The position numbers and the translations under genes are program-made. The notes beneath the pieces were generated by a model. It worked only from the letters and a program-made list of their open reading frames with translations. It had not been told where the DNA came from and made no database searches. A stretch of DNA of 64,000 bases, from positions 310,001 through 374,000 of the forward strand of contig JAQGEQ010000163.1 of assembly GCA_034620365.1 (NCBI GenBank), in the 5' to 3' direction. This document shows, in pieces, positions 1-10,609 of the stretch (positions are counted from its first letter, which is position 1; every line of letters begins with the position of its first letter). This DNA is from Pegea sp. RAD2-039. Lineage: Eukaryota > Chordata > Thaliacea > Salpida > Salpidae.

Positions 1-2734
1 CAGTCTTGATGATTTCTGCATCTTTTTCTGATATAAAAGACTCTTCGGAAGATTCAATGTGAGATAAAAGCTTTTTTTGTAACCAGTTACAAAACATCGG
101 TATTGGAGATAGACTTGAAAAGTTAGTTATTGAAGGTAACTCGCTCTGAAGTTGTTCTACTGCTTTGTATATTGTTTGCAAGCCAAAGTCAATTCCCTGT
201 AAATTTGTTCAAATTACTTTTCATCTATCAGTTAATAATTAATCAAATTTTGAGGACCACAAATACCTTTAGACCTTTTTGTGTCGATGTAATCGAGTAG
301 AATATAGCCGTCGTTATTCGGTTGTTTTTACTGTTCCGAGTCATGCAATCACTTCTTCTAATCAAACGGTCAACGCTATCTGATATTTCTTCAGTTAAAG
401 CCACGTGCAGAACAACAAATGGTTCATTTGGAACAGCTTCATGAAAAAGAACAAAACACCTTCTATCATGAGCTAGTCTGTGCTTAAGATCAAGCCAACT
501 TCTGACATAATGTACCGCTTCATAAGTGCCCACCTGTGATGTATAAGAAGATATGTTTCAGGAATAAATAGAAAAATTATTAATTAGGTAATTGAATTTA
601 AAAGTATACAAAAAACCTAAATTTTAAAAAATGAATTCAGAAAAAGTTCTGAAGTTACTAGAAAATGTTTAAAGATTAATTGTAAATGAAGAAAAGTTAT
701 TTGATGAATAAAACCATGGTTACTTTTTCTAAAACTCTTGCTGAAGTGTTCCAATCAACTTTATGTAGTTTTAAGAGTCCAATACTACACCATAATGACA
801 AAACTTCTTTTAAATGAGTTGATAAAAGTCTGAAAGATATCAAGTCAGAATTCAACAATTTTTTTATTTTTTAATGTAAATAATGCTGTTTAGTCACAAG
901 AATAACTGAAAATTTACAAATTTTCATAAAAAATAATTTGTAAGGTATTAAAAGACTTGAAAGTATTTTAAATTCAGTAAAAAATGTAACTTTTTAAAAG
1001 CATTTTTTGCAAATTTCGAATAAAAATTAGATGAAAATTAATAATAATATAATTAGAAGAATTTGAAAAAATCTGACCCCAAAATTAAGTCTAGCTAAAA
1101 ATATTTTACAAAGTTTTGACGTTTTTTTAATTAAATAATTTAATTTGATAGAAAAATGTTTAATTAGATTCACAACAAGTATTTCAATTTGTGGTGAGTA
1201 AATATATTCAGCATATGTTCTGAAAACTTATTTTTTTATGAGAATGAGCAACTATGAATGATTTAAATAGAATATCACAAACATTCATCTACTATATTAT
1301 CTGATTCCAAAGTATCTGTTGTATGAGGAGCTATTTAAAAGCAAACGCAACATCAGTCGTCCCTGTCTACGTTTCAAAGATACCTACAAGCTCGATATGA
1401 AATCAATACTAGCAACTGGGAAGATATCGCAGCGGATCGCTCCGAATGGCGCTCTCTACTCCGCAAACAACTGAAGAAGAGAGAAGAAACCCACTAAAGG
1501 CTTTTTCTATTCCATTTCACTGTGTGTCTTGCTCACATATTTCATTTGTATTTCACTGTGTCTTTGTTTTTTTAAAAACATCATTTGGTTGTTCTCAGTC
1601 GAAGCCGGCGCCTTATTTTAACAAAAACTGTGGTTTAAAAAACGGCAATTTTTTCAGTAAGTCAGTTTTCAATTTAAAACAAAAGTAGGTTTTTAATGAT
1701 TGATATTCTAGATTCAAATATACAAAAGTTTGAGCGCTTCACATCTGAAAAAGTCTTGAAATATATAAATGGTGATTTATGCTTGTGTTGTCTACTCTGC
1801 AAACAACTGAAGAAAAACTAGCTTCAAATAAAAGGAAGAAAACCTAAACTTTTAACAACCCTTCCACAACCAGCATGGCCGTTGAAGCCGGTTTTATTAT
1901 CATCAGAAATTCATTATAAGGAAATACACATTCAAAGTTCAACTTCAATCTTTTAAAAGCTTATAAAATTTCAAAACTTTCAATTTTAGTTTTTATATAA
2001 AAGTTTTAACTTATGAAACTATTTTTAATTTTCAAAACTTTTTAATTATTTCTAATACTCACTTTAAAGAAAGTTGATTTTCAGCAGAGCTTTTTGAAAT
2101 TGATGATTCAACATCTGCTCTCATATTAATCAAGAACTTGACACCATCATTTAATCTTCCTACCATAGAAAATAAATCCATATATCTTGGTCTAGTAGCT
2201 TGATGTAGTTCATCAGCATACTTTTGTAAGTTTTCAAAAGTGTTCTATTAAATTAAAAAATATTATTTAAAATAAATATATATATATATACAAATCTATA
2301 TATTTAAATAATTTTATATCAATAAAAAAGGTTTATAATAAATCAGTTAACAAAAAGATCTGTTTAATCAATACCTGTTCAGATATAAAAGTACAGCAAA
2401 GTTCTTTAGTTTTTTCAAACTCTTTAACACCAAATTGTTTACATAAATGTGATAAGAAATCAGTTCTACCCTTATCTGTTAAATTTGATTTATAAGATTT
2501 ACAAAAGTTTTCAATAACATCATTTGCTATCAAAGTATTTTCATGAATTTTGGGAAAATCAGTTTTTAGACATTGATCCAGTAATAAATATGGATTATTG
2601 ATTCTGTCTTGATTTGAATTGAATCGAAAACTTATCAGATTTGTTATTCTTACAAAGTTAAGAGGCTTCAAATAATTTCTATGAATATTTTTGGCTTGAA
2701 CATTATAAAGAAAAAGAGATCTTGAAACAATCAT
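1..2734 (-). CDS. MLYCD: Malonyl-CoA decarboxylase, 3' end off window
   Basis: Converts malonyl-CoA to acetyl-CoA and CO2, relieving inhibition of mitochondrial fatty-acid import. Visible coding exons: 2375-2734, 2063-2244, 724-829, 267-533 and 1-196 (continues past base 1); all junction phases agree. The start is ATG at 2734, followed by a basic, hydroxyl-rich leader (MIVSRSLF) suggesting mitochondrial import; no ATG lies upstream in frame. The helical N-terminal domain is recognisable (RPRYMDLFSMVGRLNDGVKF). The catalytic domain shows YEAVHYVRSW, FVVLHVALT, ITTAIFYSIT and SSLSPIP, the last carrying the catalytic serine of this family. The catalytic histidine lies beyond the left edge. Intron 3 (830-2062) is by far the longest and holds a LINE fragment at about 1347-1590. 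Identity is firm; whether the C-terminus ends in a peroxisomal signal, as in mammals, cannot be seen. Confidence 0.95.
1347..1590 (+). mobile_element. LINE ORF2 C-terminal fragment (copy 1)
   Basis: Bases 1347-1533 match 48561-48747 with three mismatches in 187. Reading forward, one frame shows RPCLRFKDTYK and the next shows NWEDIAADRSEWRSLL, the C-terminal signature of many non-LTR retrotransposon proteins. A frame change separates the two, so the copy is dead. A short tail repeat (tttcactgtgt units) follows; this copy has one unit more than the copy at 48.6 kb. A weaker echo of the same tail (tctactctgcaaacaactga) lies at about 1790-1812. It lies in intron 3 of MLYCD, opposite to the gene. 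The family assignment rests on motif memory only. Confidence 0.7.
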
Positions 2735-2987
2735 AATTAGAATATCTCTTGTTATATTCAAGTTAAATTTGTTTACATCTTACTGTACTTGTAGCTACTC
2801 ATGTGGAACAAGGTCGAAAATGGACTTCTTGCTTAATTAATAATCAAAAATACTTTTAAAAATTACTCATTCGTCATTAATAAAATTAAGATCTAATAAA
2901 TGTAACTTCAGCATCAACTAAGCTACAAAACTTAAACTTTCATTTCATTAGCTTCATGAATTGTAGTGAAAATTACAAATTATCTTT

Positions 2988-3396
2988 CTATTCAGTCTCA
3001 ACACTTCCAACCCCTTTTTGGAAGAAGAAACCAATCTTGCATTTGATCTTGACAACTTCATTCACTAGAAATTCTGTTTGGTTTGCTGATAATGGAGATA
3101 CAAATTTGATATTTCCTTCTTGAGGTAGTTGTAAAGTTGAACAACCGATCACTTAAAAAGTAACAAGTCAGTCATATTTGGAATAATTTCAATCAGTTGC
3201 TATCGTATAAATTAAATTAACTTTTTATCAGTTGTTTGAAAACTACTTTTTTACTACTGAAATCGTATTTTGATTATTTTATAATTTTCTTTACTGAAAA
3301 CAAACCATCTAAACATTCTAAGGTTTCAGGACTTGGTTCCCATTTGCCTGATTGTAAGCAAGTCATCGGGACATAGTTCAATCCAATTACTGCTTT
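2988..3396 (-). CDS. Orphan sushi (CCP) domain exons
   Basis: Two adjoining minus-strand exons, 3306-3396 and 2988-3151, join in phase through a GT-AG intron and read as the end of one sushi/complement-control module followed by the start of a second. The first has Y-x-x-M-T-C and SGKWEPSPETLEC; the second has GCSTLQLPQEG, then VNEVVKIKCKIGFFF. The reading frame ends at a TAG (2988-2990) before the second module would gain its last two cysteines. I found no start, signal peptide or further exons between 3397 and 4169, so this is either a gene with unseen small exons or the remnant of a larger extracellular-protein gene. It sits between ANKLE1 and MLYCD on the same strand. Confidence 0.45.
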
Positions 3397-4169
3397 CTGA
3401 ATATGAGAATGAAACAAAATCAGTTTCAGAAATTTCTTCAAAATCGAAATAGGATTTGTCACCTTATTAGAAAATCTAACTTTCTTTGTATCTTTTTCAT
3501 AAAAATCAGTTTGTCATTGAATGATTTGATATATTTTTTATTTATTTATTTTATAGAATTTATTTTTAATGTATTTTCTTATTTATTACTAAAATAAAAT
3601 TATATTTATTATTAGTCTTTAACTATTATATTCAAAAATCTATTTTCTTTTTGAGTTTTTCATAAAACCACAAATTCAGTTAAAATTTTAATAATTTTTT
3701 TATATTACTTTTAAATAGTTTAAATATTCATAATTATTATTGATATAATTGAATTTTTTATGTTTTTAAATTATTATCATTTAATTTTATTCTTTTTATA
3801 TCAGCTTTTAGTGTTTTATTTTTTACTAATTGTAGTATTTGCCAAAACTGAAGCTTATATTTGAAAAATTTTTATTTTTTGTTGTCTAGGAAACATAAAT
3901 CTAGAAGCCTGATGACTCCGTGTAAAAAATCTGACTTCTTATGATTAGATATGAAATTATTATGTTTGAATTTAATGTGAAAAACTGAAAAATATCAAAA
4001 TATAAATTTTACTTCTGATTATTTATTCTGAAATTTTCATTAAAAATCAAAATATTTAAAATTTTGAAATTCAATAAATAATTCAATAAATAGAATAAAC
4101 AAAAGTTGAAATACTAAATTTCCAATTAAATAAAATCATTTGAAAGTAAATAGAATAAAAAGAAATTAT
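3397..4169. other. AT-rich interval, no gene seen
   Basis: Low-complexity T/A-rich DNA between the orphan sushi exons and the ANKLE1 stop codon. Any upstream exon of the sushi gene would have to lie here, but I recognise none. Confidence 0.5.
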
Positions 4170-7100
4170 TTAGAGAATCTTTTGAGCATCTTCACGATAT
4201 AGAGGTCTTTCACCTTCTATTAAAAATATATTTTTGGCACATATAATCAAATATGTTCCATATTGTTCAATCTGTTTTTGATTCCATCTTCTAACATTTC
4301 CATAAAAACATCCTTTCTTTATATTAGTTAAACTTTTGATGTTAACAGCTTCAATCATAGCAGCTTCTCTAGTACAAGATTCATCGTTTGAAGCGTTCAT
4401 GAAAATATTCAATGAAATCACCCCAAAACCATTTTTCCAGATTTCATTAATTTTTTCAGTTTTCTTATTCTATGAAAGACAAGTTGAAGCAATCTAGATG
4501 TTTAGAAGATGACACTCACCTTATATTTATCTGTAATCGACTCTTTAAGATGAGAAAAGTCGCGCGACTTCGTTCCTTTCCCAATATAGAAGATGGAATG
4601 AACAAAAACTGAGAGAACTTCTTGTTCTGACATCTCATTCGCTCTTTCTTTCAACCTCTTCGTCTTCCTGTTATGAATTGAGAACTTATTAGACGAGATA
4701 TAGATGCGACTAATTATAATTCAATAATATAATCTTTGGACACATAATCATATTTTCACTTTAGATTTTCTTTAAAACAGTGTCAGTGACATAATAGATT
4801 CGAACACTTACCGCTGGTCGAGAAGAAGATAGTTGAAAAAAGTTTTCTTGGTTCCTTTCTGATGACAGCGAGAAAACTCTTTCCTAACCTCAGAGTCAAC
4901 ATCATTTATTCTTTCCGGTAATTTTCTACCTTTCAAAACATTTTGTAATTCTACCGAAAAAGTACCTGTCGAAAAAATGGTTTTTAAAAAGACATCAAAT
5001 GATTGGATTTAAACCTAGATGTAGTTTTTTCATTCCATTTTCTTCGATTGACATCAACTTTTTCTCATAAATACTTCTGGCTGCCGCTATTGGTCCGATA
5101 TTTTGGCCATATTGGACCAACTTCAGCCTACGAGACATAAACATAGTCAACTTTTCGAACCTAAAACTTTTGGATTTCCGAAGTTTTAATGATGACGTCA
5201 CAATTGAGTTGGTGACGAACAAATTCAACTAAATTTTGACAATCTGGAAAAAGAGAATATCTAAAGAACATCGTCTACAAAATCAGATTAAATTTTTTTC
5301 TTTAAAAATTAAACTTTCAACTTTTATAACTCATCAATATTCTAATCACCATAAAAAGATTACCACCTGACTACATATCAATTAATATCCTTGAACTACA
5401 TATCAATTAATATCCTTGAACGATTATTACAATCATTTAAACAAACGAAACACCTTTTTTCAGCAATTTAACTTTTAATTTTGAAGAAAACTCTTGAATT
5501 AATATCATTAATAACTAATCATCATATTAATATTCTACAATTCATTCTAATCACCTAAAATAAAAAACACAAAAAATAGAATTCTGAAAAGAAACTCTAT
5601 ATATTCTTTTTTCTAGTTTTCTTAGTTATTTTTCTACTCACTAAACCTTTTTCTAGTTAGTTTTATAGTTCATTATATATATAGCTCATTATTACAACCC
5701 CATGCTTATTATGATGACTATTACTAGACCTTTTTCTAGTTTTATAGTATTTTTAGGAGAAAAGCTTTCAGCAAGAAGAAAAAAGAATATAGAGAATCTG
5801 TAAACTATATAAAACTAAACTTTAAATAAATTTTCATTTAAATTATAAAACTAAATTTTAAATAAATTTTCATTTAAATCATAAAACTAAATTTTATAGA
5901 AATAAGTCTTTACCTGAATCTAAATCTTTAAATATGAATCTATTCCTATCCAATAAATACTTCTGTAGAATCTCACGGCATTTCAAATCATCATTTTCTA
6001 CATGACTGGAAATATACTTTTATTGTAAAATTAAAAAAACTTCTTCAACTTTTTCATACTCTAAAGCACATTTATTGTGATTATCTTCAAGAAAGAACTT
6101 TTATTGTAAACTGAACTAAACTGAACTTAACTAGAATATCAATTAATATCCTTGAACTACATATCAATTAATATCCTTGAACGATTATTACAATCATTTG
6201 AACAAACGAAACACCTTTAACTAAACTGAACTTAACTAGAATTGAACGAGTTTGTTTTTTTTTGTAGTTTTTCAGCAATGTTCATAGAAACTCAAGCAAT
6301 ATAGCAGCTACTAGCTTGTAGCAGGATTTAGTTCAAGTTTAATCTTCAATGTTCACTGATTACTTACATTACTGATGAAGTAGCTCTCGCGTCAATGTTT
6401 ACTCAACCATGAAATTCGAACTTTAAGAATTATCAAAATACTTTAGAGGTGTTAGATCGATTTAATTGAGGATTTTGACTTTAGAAGAAAGATCACCTGA
6501 GATCTACATCTGACAGCAAAGTGATCCACTTAGGAACAACGCGATCTACATCATCAAAAGTATCTTCTGATGATTTCTGAAATTTCGAATTATTTTGATG
6601 ACAAATTTATGACAAAAAAGTTGACCTTCAAACCAATGTTTTCTTGAAAAGATATCTCACTAAAAAGTGACGGATTCAGATGATTCGAATTTGATTCACT
6701 GTTGAAAGAAATCTTTATAATTCATTGAAACGTTCAGAATTATTTCATGTTTGTAAAAACTAAACAATTTTCAATTTACAAATATAGAAATGAAAGTATA
6801 CCAAGCTGTCACGTATTTAGTGTCGTTGTCGATAATGCTGCCTACAAAACAAGTTGATGATAATATTTACAAATTGATGGATCTACCTGATGTTGAAGTA
6901 GAAGAAGATGTAGAAGAAGTCTTGTTGATATTCAGTGTTTCAAAGAAAGTGTCAATTGAAGAAATTGAATAATTTCTCGATTGAGAAATCTCATTTTGAT
7001 ATTTAAAAGGATTCTTCTTCAGATTTTCACTTTTCGTTGAAAGATCTTTTACAAAAGCTACTTCAAATGTGTTAAGAAGACTTTCATCTTCATCACTGCT

Positions 7101-8732
7101 ACTAACTAAGCTAGTTTGTGGTGATAATTGATCTACAGAAGTATCTTTTGTGTCAATTTCACTTCTTTTAAATGATAATTGAATCTCTAAAGATTCAGCA
7201 AGTGTAGAAGTTGATCTTAAAGAATCAGAATCAGAGCTTTCATAAGAACTGGTCACGTGATCAACGAGAGTATCGTTTAATGAAGAGAATTCAGGTGTTG
7301 TTGGAGATCTAACTTGTTGATGTCTGTAAACTTCTTGTTGGTCTTCATCATCATTTTTTGCAACTTTTTCACTTCCTGAAAAGTGAAGTTGACAAAATTT
7401 TAAATAAATTTTCATTTAAATCATAAAACTAAATTTTATAGAAATAAGTCTTTACCTGAATCTAAATCTTTAAATATGAATCTATTCCTATCCAATAAAT
7501 ACTTCTGTAGAATCTCACGGCATTTCAAATCATCATTTTCTACATGGCTGGAAATATACTTTTATTGTAAAATTAAAAAAACTTCTTCAACTTTTTCATA
7601 CTCTAAAGCACATTTATTGTGATTATCTTCAAGAAAGGCATCAGCTTTATGTTTGAGTAAAAAACGAAGAGCTTTCTCATTTCCCCAAGACGCAGCAACA
7701 TGGAGTGGAGTTATTCCATCAGAATCTCTGCAAAATACAAAGATGAAACCACAAAACACTACTTCCTGTTCTACCATCTAATTAATAGAATCATACCAAC
7801 CAGATTGAAACCAAATAAACAGTTTCTTGAGCTTTTTAAAAGATGTTTTATCTGATTATGATATTTTTAAAAACTACATTTTCATTTATTTATTTTATTC
7901 AATGCATGACTTCAATTGATAAATTCTACAGCTCTTATAACAAACAGAAACAAAACAACAAGAACAGAAAAATCTTAAGTATCAAAACTTCCATAATTGA
8001 CAAAATAAAATATAAATTATAAATCAAAATATTATTTATTTATTATTTCAAAGAATTAGCTAAATTTTTATAGATTAATTTTCTTTAATAACTTATCTTA
8101 TGAATTACTAGACGAGAAAAATAACCAATCAAGTAATCTCTCTGCTAATTTTATGTGATTTCAGTTTTTTGACTCATTTTATATTTTCAAGTAAAATGCT
8201 TTTATAGACAACTGAAGTAGAAATGTTTCAAATTTTTATTTTCATAAAAAAACTTCTATTATTTTTCTGTCACTTAATTGAAGTTGAAATTAGTTTTTAA
8301 CTTTTTATTTTGTATTATACTCAGCAAATATCAATCTTATCATAAAACAAATTATTAGATGACAAATAATTCAGTTTCCATTTAAGATAAAAAATATTTC
8401 TGACTTTTTTACAATAAATTTGTAGATTAAAATGAAAATTTAAAATGAATAAATCGAATATTTTACCTGACATTTGGATTACCATTATACTTTATCAATA
8501 AATTAAGAAAGTTTAATTTTAACGGCAAATATCCAACTGCAAAATGCATTGATGTAATCCCATTTTCTAACAAACAGTTTGGATCAGCTCCTTGTTTTAA
8601 GACTTGTTCAGCTTTTCTATGAGATATATTTTCAGTTTTAAAAAGTTAATTGAATAAAAAGATATCTTACTCATAATCCATTTGTTTAATTGCTTCAAAT
8701 AAGCAAGTTTTCTTATCAGTCTTTTTATTCAT
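4170..8732 (-). CDS. ANKLE1: ANKLE1: ankyrin-LEM-GIY-YIG endonuclease
   Basis: Structure-selective DNA endonuclease of the ANKLE1/LEM-3 type, which cuts branched or bridging DNA. Model exons: 8671-8732, 8467-8616, 7583-7727, 7456-7558, 6887-7375, 6802-6841, 6626-6698, 6497-6576, 5914-6005 (duplicated exon), 5168-5243, 5015-5127, 4812-4965, 4520-4667, 4170-4469; the sum is 675 codons. Ankyrin repeats come first (GADPNCLLENGITSMHFAV; DGITPLHVAASWGNEKALRF), then a Ser/Asp/Thr-rich linker, a LEM domain (GQNIGPIAAARSIYEKKL) and the nuclease domain: NYLLLDQR, FYIGKG, SCTREAAMIEA, LTNIKKGCFYG, LIEGERPLY. Key GIY-YIG residues are visible, so it looks active. Introns are unusually small: 40 nt inside the LEM region, and 24 or 33 nt after exon 3. 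The exon 3/4 junction and use of the 5914-6005 exon are inferred from phase; the rest is firm. Confidence 0.92.
5371..5457. repeat. Local duplication unit A, copy 1
   Basis: A 25-nt unit beginning ctacatatcaattaatatcc occurs twice in tandem (5371-5395, 5396-5420), followed by about 37 nt of unique sequence. The block from about 5376 recurs at 6136-6218 with essentially one mismatch. It lies inside an ANKLE1 intron. Confidence 0.85.
5590..5803. repeat. Imperfect inverted repeat with ttttctag repeats
   Basis: The left arm (ctctatatattcttttttct, near 5596) and right arm (agaaaaaagaatatagag, near 5780) are complementary over about 18 bp apart from a 2-nt bulge. Between them ttttctag(t) recurs four times. 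It could be a short inverted-repeat element or chance in AT-rich DNA. Confidence 0.35.
5853..6095. repeat. Segmental duplication B, copy 1 (exon copy)
   Basis: About 243 bp nearly identical to 7395-7637. It copies the 3' part of an ANKLE1 ankyrin exon and the whole of the next exon with its splice sites. The only difference I saw near the exon is one base beside the acceptor (6005 versus 7547). A 39-nt stretch at the left end is also tandemly repeated. Confidence 0.9.
6136..6218. repeat. Local duplication unit A, copy 2
   Basis: Second copy of the 5376-5457 block. It is flanked on both sides by ctgaacttaactagaat, itself repeated, so this stretch is a small mosaic of direct duplications. Confidence 0.85.
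7395..7637. repeat. Segmental duplication B, copy 2 (parent exon)
   Basis: Partner of 5853-6095. This copy sits directly behind the ankyrin exon it belongs to, and the unduplicated exon start lies next to it, so it is the likely parent. Confidence 0.9.
8050..8191. repeat. Duplication C, copy 1
   Basis: About 140 bp in an ANKLE1 intron, repeated at 10475-10609 with a few single-base changes and one-base indels. It carries the phrase gaattactagacgagaaaaa in both copies. Confidence 0.85.
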
Positions 8733-9299
8733 GGCTAAAACAAAAAGATATAATATATAAATATTAATAGAACACGTGGCTGGATAAACAAATAGATTTA
8801 AAAAATGAATATTTAGTTTTTAAAAAGTGGAAATAAAGAAATAAATAGTTTTAAAAGAATTATTTTTTTATTAAAATTAATTGGACTGAAAAGATATATT
8901 TCTTATTGCCATTTACTAAATGAAAAATTGATTAAAATACAAATTTGGATAAATATATGATTTTGATAAAGTCTAAACATTTGTGTTTAAAAAGTTTTTG
9001 AATTTTTGTAAAAAATTTGGAGTTTTTTTTTATTGGTTTTTAAAAATAAAAACATTAAAAAAATAAACTTTGGTTTTAAAACAAAAATGTAAATTAATCT
9101 GAAATTTGCAACAAAATAATAAATTCTATAATCAAATGTGAACACAAAAAATTTTATTAAATTTAAATTCTATTCGAAGTTAAAACTTTTCAAAAGTCAG
9201 AAAATTTTGACAGACATTTTAACGTTAACAATTATTATCTCTTGTAGAGAGTAATTTTTTAAAGATAAGCAACAGCAAGTCATAATCAATAACACTTTT

Positions 9300-10290
9300 T
9301 AAAGTTGTCTAAGGCAGAATTATTGGTTTTCTTCATTTCAATATTTATATCAATTACATTACAGACAGTTCTACATCAATAAAAAGTCCTAGAAACTTAA
9401 ACCGTTTTGCCATCTATGCCAAGTTCTTTGGTACTAAACCAGTTACTCTTCAATTTTCTTTGTAATCTATGACTTCAACCAATTTGCAGACAATTTAATC
9501 TCGTCGCTGACAAATGTTTTCACTTATCAATAAATAAAATTTCCCGATGTCAGGTTATTAAAGATCTGGGAACTTTCATCTAATTAAAATGGACTCACTA
9601 CACAAATTATTTGCTCGGACTTGGTTCTTTATACTAAATCCTCAAATCTTTTAAGACAAGAAATATTTTTAAAGATTTTTACTGCAGACATCCGTCCTTC
9701 AACTCTTCCATATGGAATCCTCATCTTTAAAAGATACAAAACTTGAGTTCATCCAAAGATGATTCACCAGGAAAGCTTTGATAAATGTGAGATGTTCCTT
9801 CTCTCATATGAAGACTGTCTATATATAAGCTAAATATCAAATACTTAAAATACCGACGCCCTTTTCTGACTTTGTACTACTTTCTAAAACTTTTAATGGT
9901 TTTTGTCATCTTAACTTCATAGAATACTTTAAACATCGTAATCTTTCATAAATTCTCAGAGGCTCTTCGTTTAAAATTAAACCGCTCGACAACTTTAATA
10001 ACAGCCAGTAGAGTAACAGCCTTTTCAATATGGTAACCAAGGTTTGGAATTCTTTTCCTGATTCCATCACTACATCAACATCTATCGCATCTTTTAAAAT
10101 TTGTTTAAATCTCTAACAAGTGATATGAAACACTGCAGTTTCCTCACTTTCCTATTTTATATATATTATCTACAGTATTTGTATTTTTTCTCTATTAATC
10201 TTAATTTGTGATTCCTAAGACCTTTCAATTACCTCTTCGCTTAAGAGCTGTTGAATTTGTAACTCGCAGCCACGCGTTGAATAAATAAAT
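9300..10290 (+). mobile_element. Degenerate CR1/jockey-like LINE 3' half
   Basis: Broken reading frames on the plus strand recall the end of a non-LTR reverse transcriptase protein: KDLG-like, a FKHRNLS stretch, then VWNSFPDSITTSTSIASFK, the usual C-terminal 'WNSLP' block. The frame is interrupted by many stops and shifts. The 3' end runs into ttgaataaataaatta, a typical short tail. It is more decayed than the LINEs at 53 and 63 kb and has a different tail, so it is a separate, older family. Confidence 0.65.
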
Positions 10291-10474
10291 TACAAGCATT
10301 CATTACTATCTTATCACCAGATTGTAATTTTTAGTTAGTTTTACCGATTATCTTCAATTAATCTTAAGATTTATTAGCAAGTATAATGCATAAGATACCA
10401 TACAACCGAAAGTTGGTAAGGATTTATGAAATTAAACAAAAGTTTTATTGTATATCTTCTTATACAAAATTTTG

Positions 10475-10609
10475 AATTAGCAAAATTTTTATAGATTAAT
10501 TTTCTTAATAACTTATCTTATGAATTACTAGACGAGAAAAATAACCAATCAAGTAATCTCTCTGTTAATTTTATGTGATTTCAGTTTTTTTGACTCATTT
10601 TATATTTTC
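10475..10609. repeat. Duplication C, copy 2
   Basis: Copy of 8050-8191 lying outside the ANKLE1 gene, just past the old LINE. The two copies bracket the first two ANKLE1 exons and the LINE. Confidence 0.85.

Noticed and set aside
2278..2310. tatata run as a regulatory element
   Set aside because: Simple AT dinucleotide run inside an MLYCD intron; common in this DNA.
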